Below are positions 16,959 to 18,656 of a stretch of DNA of 18,656 nucleotides, piece by piece. Positions within the stretch are counted from its first letter, which is position 1; every line of letters begins with the position of its first letter. The notes beneath the pieces were generated by a model that saw only the letters and a program-made list of their open reading frames with translations, was not told where the DNA came from and made no database searches. Where the stretch lies: contig DATISY010000126.1 of assembly GCA_035468285.1 (NCBI GenBank), positions 1-18,656 on the forward strand, read 5' to 3'. The DNA comes from PALSA-555 sp035468285 (GTDB lineage: Bacteria; Actinomycetota; Acidimicrobiia; IMCC26256; PALSA-555). Position numbers and translations under genes: made by a program.

Positions 16959-16963
16959 CGCCC
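16956..16963. repeat. Target site duplication, left copy
   Basis: CGACGCCC directly abuts the left inverted repeat and is repeated exactly at 18042-18049 abutting the right one. Paired with perfect terminal inverted repeats, this is the expected footprint of transposition. Confidence 0.85.
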
Positions 16964-16979
16964 GGTAGTGGCTCAGTTT
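16964..16979 (+). repeat. Left terminal inverted repeat
   Basis: GGTAGTGGCTCAGTTT is identical over 16 bases to the reverse complement of 18026-18041. Beyond these 16 bases the two ends diverge, with only scattered matches over the next dozen positions. Confidence 0.87.
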
Positions 16980-17015
16980 GCCGGTCTGGCCGTGGCACGC
17001 GCTCGATAGCGCCTC

Positions 17016-17735
17016 TCAGCCGTGTGCGCCGCTGCCCCGTTTGCGTGCCAGGGCGACGACGAGCGCCGCGGCGGCCACGGGCGCGGCTCGGGTTCCCCAA
17101 CGGATCGCGGCGAAACGGTGCCGCAGTGTCCTTGCGTCATTCAGCCGGAGAAAGGGACGGTTGGGGATCGGCACATCGAGAAATGAGCAGAGCGGCTCCC
17201 AACCCTCGGCGACGTCGAACACCAGGAGGCGGTCGGGCGGGCACGTCGCTTTGACGTTGGCAACGTGTCGCTCGAACACAGCGACGGCGTGGTCGCGGTC
17301 GGCGAACTGCTCGTCGAAGATCCCGTCCCACACGAGGCGGTCGACCATCTCGACCCATCGGCCGGTCACCGGCGCGAGCCGCATCAGCCACCGGGGAAAC
17401 ATCGTGCGCGTCGGGTAGATCGTCGTCTTCGTACTCGTCCACCACGCTTGCGGGTCGCGGATAGTCAGCACGATCTTGGCGTCCGGGTAGTACGCCGCCA
17501 ATTCCTCCCATACGCAGCTAACGGGGAAGTCGACGCCCGAGCTGAACCCGGAGAACATGTCGTCCCAGTTCACCTCGCCTGTACGTGCGTACCGAAGCCA
17601 GTTCGCGACGTGGGAGGGGCGCTTCACGACCTCCTCCATGTGGTACGTCGGCCCGAAACCGAGCTCGTCGAGGGCCCGCCTTAGCGAGAGCGTCCCGGTG
17701 CGTCCGAAGCCAGCGCCGACTACTTGCAGCGGCAT
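17016..17735 (-). CDS. Sulfotransferase family protein (Sulfotransfer_4-like), cassette cargo
   Basis: A 239-residue protein resembling PAPS-dependent sulfotransferases, which move a sulfuryl group from PAPS to an acceptor. The 5'-phosphosulfate loop is GAGFGRTGT (7-15), followed by LSLRRALDELGFGPTYHM as in the sulfotransferase_4 group. The 3'-phosphate-binding region is VLTIRDPQAWWTST (about 89-102, with Arg93 and Ser101). A short hydrophobic tail (about 217-230) followed by RKR may associate with the membrane. I chose the ATG at 17735 because AAAGGGGAG lies just upstream and family members start with a similar MPxQVxGAGFGRTGT. The frame extends to a GTG at 17831, which would add 32 hydrophilic residues. 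This is the only credible gene in the cassette and its GC content is lower than that of neighbours. The acceptor substrate is unknown. Confidence 0.87.
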   Translation of the reverse strand: MPLQVVGAGFGRTGTLSLRRALDELGFGPTYHMEEVVKRPSHVANWLRYARTGEVNWDDMFSGFSSGVDFPVSCVWEELAAYYPDAKIVLTIRDPQAWWTSTKTTIYPTRTMFPRWLMRLAPVTGRWVEMVDRLVWDGIFDEQFADRDHAVAVFERHVANVKATCPPDRLLVFDVAEGWEPLCSFLDVPIPNRPFLRLNDARTLRHRFAAIRWGTRAAPVAAAALVVALARKRGSGAHG

Positions 17736-18025
17736 CCGTCTCCCCTTTCGGGCATCGGCGTTCAGTCGAGCAGTTCGGCGATCTGAGTGAGGGGCCAGAG
17801 GTACCTCGACCGCAGGGTGAGTGTCGCTCACGCCACACCTCCGGGGGGTCCGGGACCGAGTCCGTTCATTGCCTCGCGTCCGGCCATACCCGGGCGTGGG
17901 TCACATGACGATCAGGTTGCTCGGCACCTATCCGGAGCCTTAGCCCGCTGGTTCAGGTCGGTCGGCATCCGCTTGCGCTCGCCATGACCCCAGCGTAGGG
18001 GAGGCCAAGGCCGGGTCAATCGTCA
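17736..18025 (-). other. Noncoding upstream part of the cassette
   Basis: About 290 bases between the sulfotransferase start and the right inverted repeat. No ORF here has convincing protein character. It holds a -35/-10-like pair near its right end and a small dyad, GTGAG-TGTCG-CTCAC (17817-17831), which could be an operator or just part of the leader. Otherwise I see nothing recognisable. Confidence 0.5.
17992..18019 (-). promoter_or_regulatory. Inward-facing promoter candidate at the right end of the cassette
   Basis: On the minus strand TTGACC (18014-18019, five of six to the -35 consensus) is followed after 16 bases by TACGCT (17992-17997, TANNNT pattern). It lies just inside the right inverted repeat and points toward the sulfotransferase. 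Transcription from here would give a leader of about 250 bases, which is long, so another promoter closer to the gene is possible. Confidence 0.35.
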
Positions 18026-18041
18026 AAACTGAGCCACTACC
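18026..18041 (-). repeat. Right terminal inverted repeat
   Basis: AAACTGAGCCACTACC is the exact reverse complement of the left end at 16964-16979. It is followed at once by the second CGACGCCC copy. Confidence 0.87.
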
Positions 18042-18049
18042 CGACGCCC
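18042..18049. repeat. Target site duplication, right copy
   Basis: CGACGCCC, identical to 16956-16963 and directly adjoining the right inverted repeat. Confidence 0.85.
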
Positions 18050-18079
18050 GACTGGGGCCCCTCCGGCGCTACTCGGGCG
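18045..18079 (-). terminator. Possible stem-loop at the 3' end of the phosphatase gene
   Basis: CGCCCGA (18045-18051) and TCGGGCG (18073-18079) are perfectly complementary over seven bases with a 21-base loop that contains the palindrome GGGGCCCC. One arm overlaps the last codons of the phosphatase gene and the other overlaps the target site duplication, so the cassette inserted at the edge of this structure. No T-run is present; a terminator role is inferred. Confidence 0.25.
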
Positions 18080-18656
18080 ACGTGACCGTCGAAGCGGCCG
18101 CACGCGCACCCTCGACGAGGGCGACGGACGCCCCCAGGTCGAACGTCCCCGCGGTCTCGTGGAGCCACACACCACCGAGGTTCGGGATCGGTCGTGGTCG
18201 CCCGCCGAGGCTCGCTTCGACGGCACGAATGAGGCCGCCGTGCGACACGACGAGGGCGGCCACGCCCGGCTCGAGCGTGTCGACGATGCGACGGAGCGCC
18301 TGCCAGGCGCGCGCCGCGACCTGGTCGTCGTGCTCCCAGCCGTCCGGGCGACGCCCGTCGACGATCCATCCCGGGTAGCGGTCCTCGATCGTGTCGCGGG
18401 TCAATCCGGTCCACGCGCCGACGTGACGCTCCCGGAGCAGCGGCTCGGCCTGAACCACGACGCCCGCCGGTGCGCACAGCTCGGCGGTGTGGCGCGCCCG
18501 GACGAGATCAGAGCACCACACCACACGGACGTCGACCACCGCCGGTGCCGCGGCTCGGGCCTGTGACATCCCCGTCGTGGAGAGCGGCGGGTCGGCGTGG
18601 CCCTGCCAGCGGCCGGCCGCGTTCCACGTCGACTCGCCGTGCCGGACCAGCAGCAG
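18069..18656 (-). CDS. Histidine phosphatase family protein (5' partial)
   Basis: A phosphoglycerate-mutase-like phosphatase. The reading frame continues past the ATG at 18569 to the window edge, adding 29 residues that begin LLLVRHGEST. They contain the phospho-accepting histidine in RHGE, so the true start lies beyond the right edge, probably only a few codons away. The second conserved histidine is in VVSHGGLIRA. The visible 195 residues are close to the full length usual for this family. Such proteins act on diverse phosphates (sugar, nucleotide or cofactor intermediates), so the substrate cannot be assigned. Before the cassette inserted, the stop codon would have been about 74 bases upstream of helR on the same strand. 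Confidence 0.9.
   Translation of the reverse strand: MLLVRHGESTWNAAGRWQGHADPPLSTTGMSQARAAAPAVVDVRVVWCSDLVRARHTAELCAPAGVVVQAEPLLRERHVGAWTGLTRDTIEDRYPGWIVDGRRPDGWEHDDQVAARAWQALRRIVDTLEPGVAALVVSHGGLIRAVEASLGGRPRPIPNLGGVWLHETAGTFDLGASVALVEGARAAASTVTSPE

Larger units (their letters stand above)
16964..18041. mobile_element. Transposase-free mobile insertion cassette carrying a sulfotransferase gene
   Basis: The 1,078-bp segment begins GGTAGTGGCTCAGTTT and ends with its exact reverse complement, and CGACGCCC is duplicated on both sides. The inside holds one credible gene, a sulfotransferase on the minus strand, and no transposase or remnant that I can find. This fits a mobile insertion cassette: IS-type ends enclosing passenger DNA, moved in trans by a related transposase. 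Eight-base duplications occur in ISL3, IS256 and some other families; I cannot assign the ends to one. By hand count 17161-17220 and 17461-17520 are about 57-62% GC, against about 77% for 16681-16740 outside, which supports foreign origin. Removing the cassette and one duplication leaves about 74 bases between the phosphatase gene and helR. Confidence 0.82.

Noticed and set aside
16902..17909. GGGTCACATGAC found at both 16902-16913 and 17898-17909
   Set aside because: It has no consistent position relative to the cassette ends or to promoters, and a 12-base match is expected by chance in a window this size.

Overview
The window is very GC-rich bacterial DNA with densely packed genes, frequent GTG and TTG starts, and overlapping stop/start junctions. 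Gene content (a HelR/HelD-type RNA polymerase ATPase, class II fumarase, ATP-dependent Lon) and codon style point to a high-GC actinobacterium. An Acidimicrobiia-like lineage is my guess, but nothing here proves the class.

Layout. Positions 1-4006 (+) hold the end of a peptide-type ABC importer operon: a permease cut by the window edge, a second permease and two ATPases. The three junctions overlap by 20, 4 and 1 bases. No substrate-binding protein is visible and it probably lies upstream. Lon protease (4034-6385, -) converges on the operon. Further along on the minus strand are fumarase FumC (6558-7955) and, directly upstream of it, a short-chain dehydrogenase gene broken by one in-frame TAA (7966-8799). 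Divergent from that, a plus-strand pair encodes an exported S15/CocE-type alpha/beta hydrolase and a DUF885 putative metallopeptidase (8849-12762, ATGA overlap). These converge on a minus-strand pair, HelR followed by an M3-family oligoendopeptidase F (16908-12790). Three hydrolases of peptidase type within 6 kb, near a peptide importer, suggest peptide turnover as a theme, but shared function is inference.

The most unusual object is 16964-18041. It is a 1,078-bp segment bounded by perfect 16-bp inverted repeats and flanked by a perfect 8-bp direct repeat (CGACGCCC). Its only convincing gene encodes a sulfotransferase, and there is no transposase. It has the structure of a non-autonomous mobile insertion cassette carrying a metabolic gene, inserted between a histidine phosphatase gene (18069-18656, cut by the right edge) and helR. 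It is visibly less GC-rich than its surroundings. A -35/-10-like pair just inside the right end points into the cassette.

No tRNA, rRNA, CRISPR array or riboswitch was recognised. The only gene-free stretch over 300 bases is 17736-18068, which is the upstream part of the cassette plus the short gap after the phosphatase gene.
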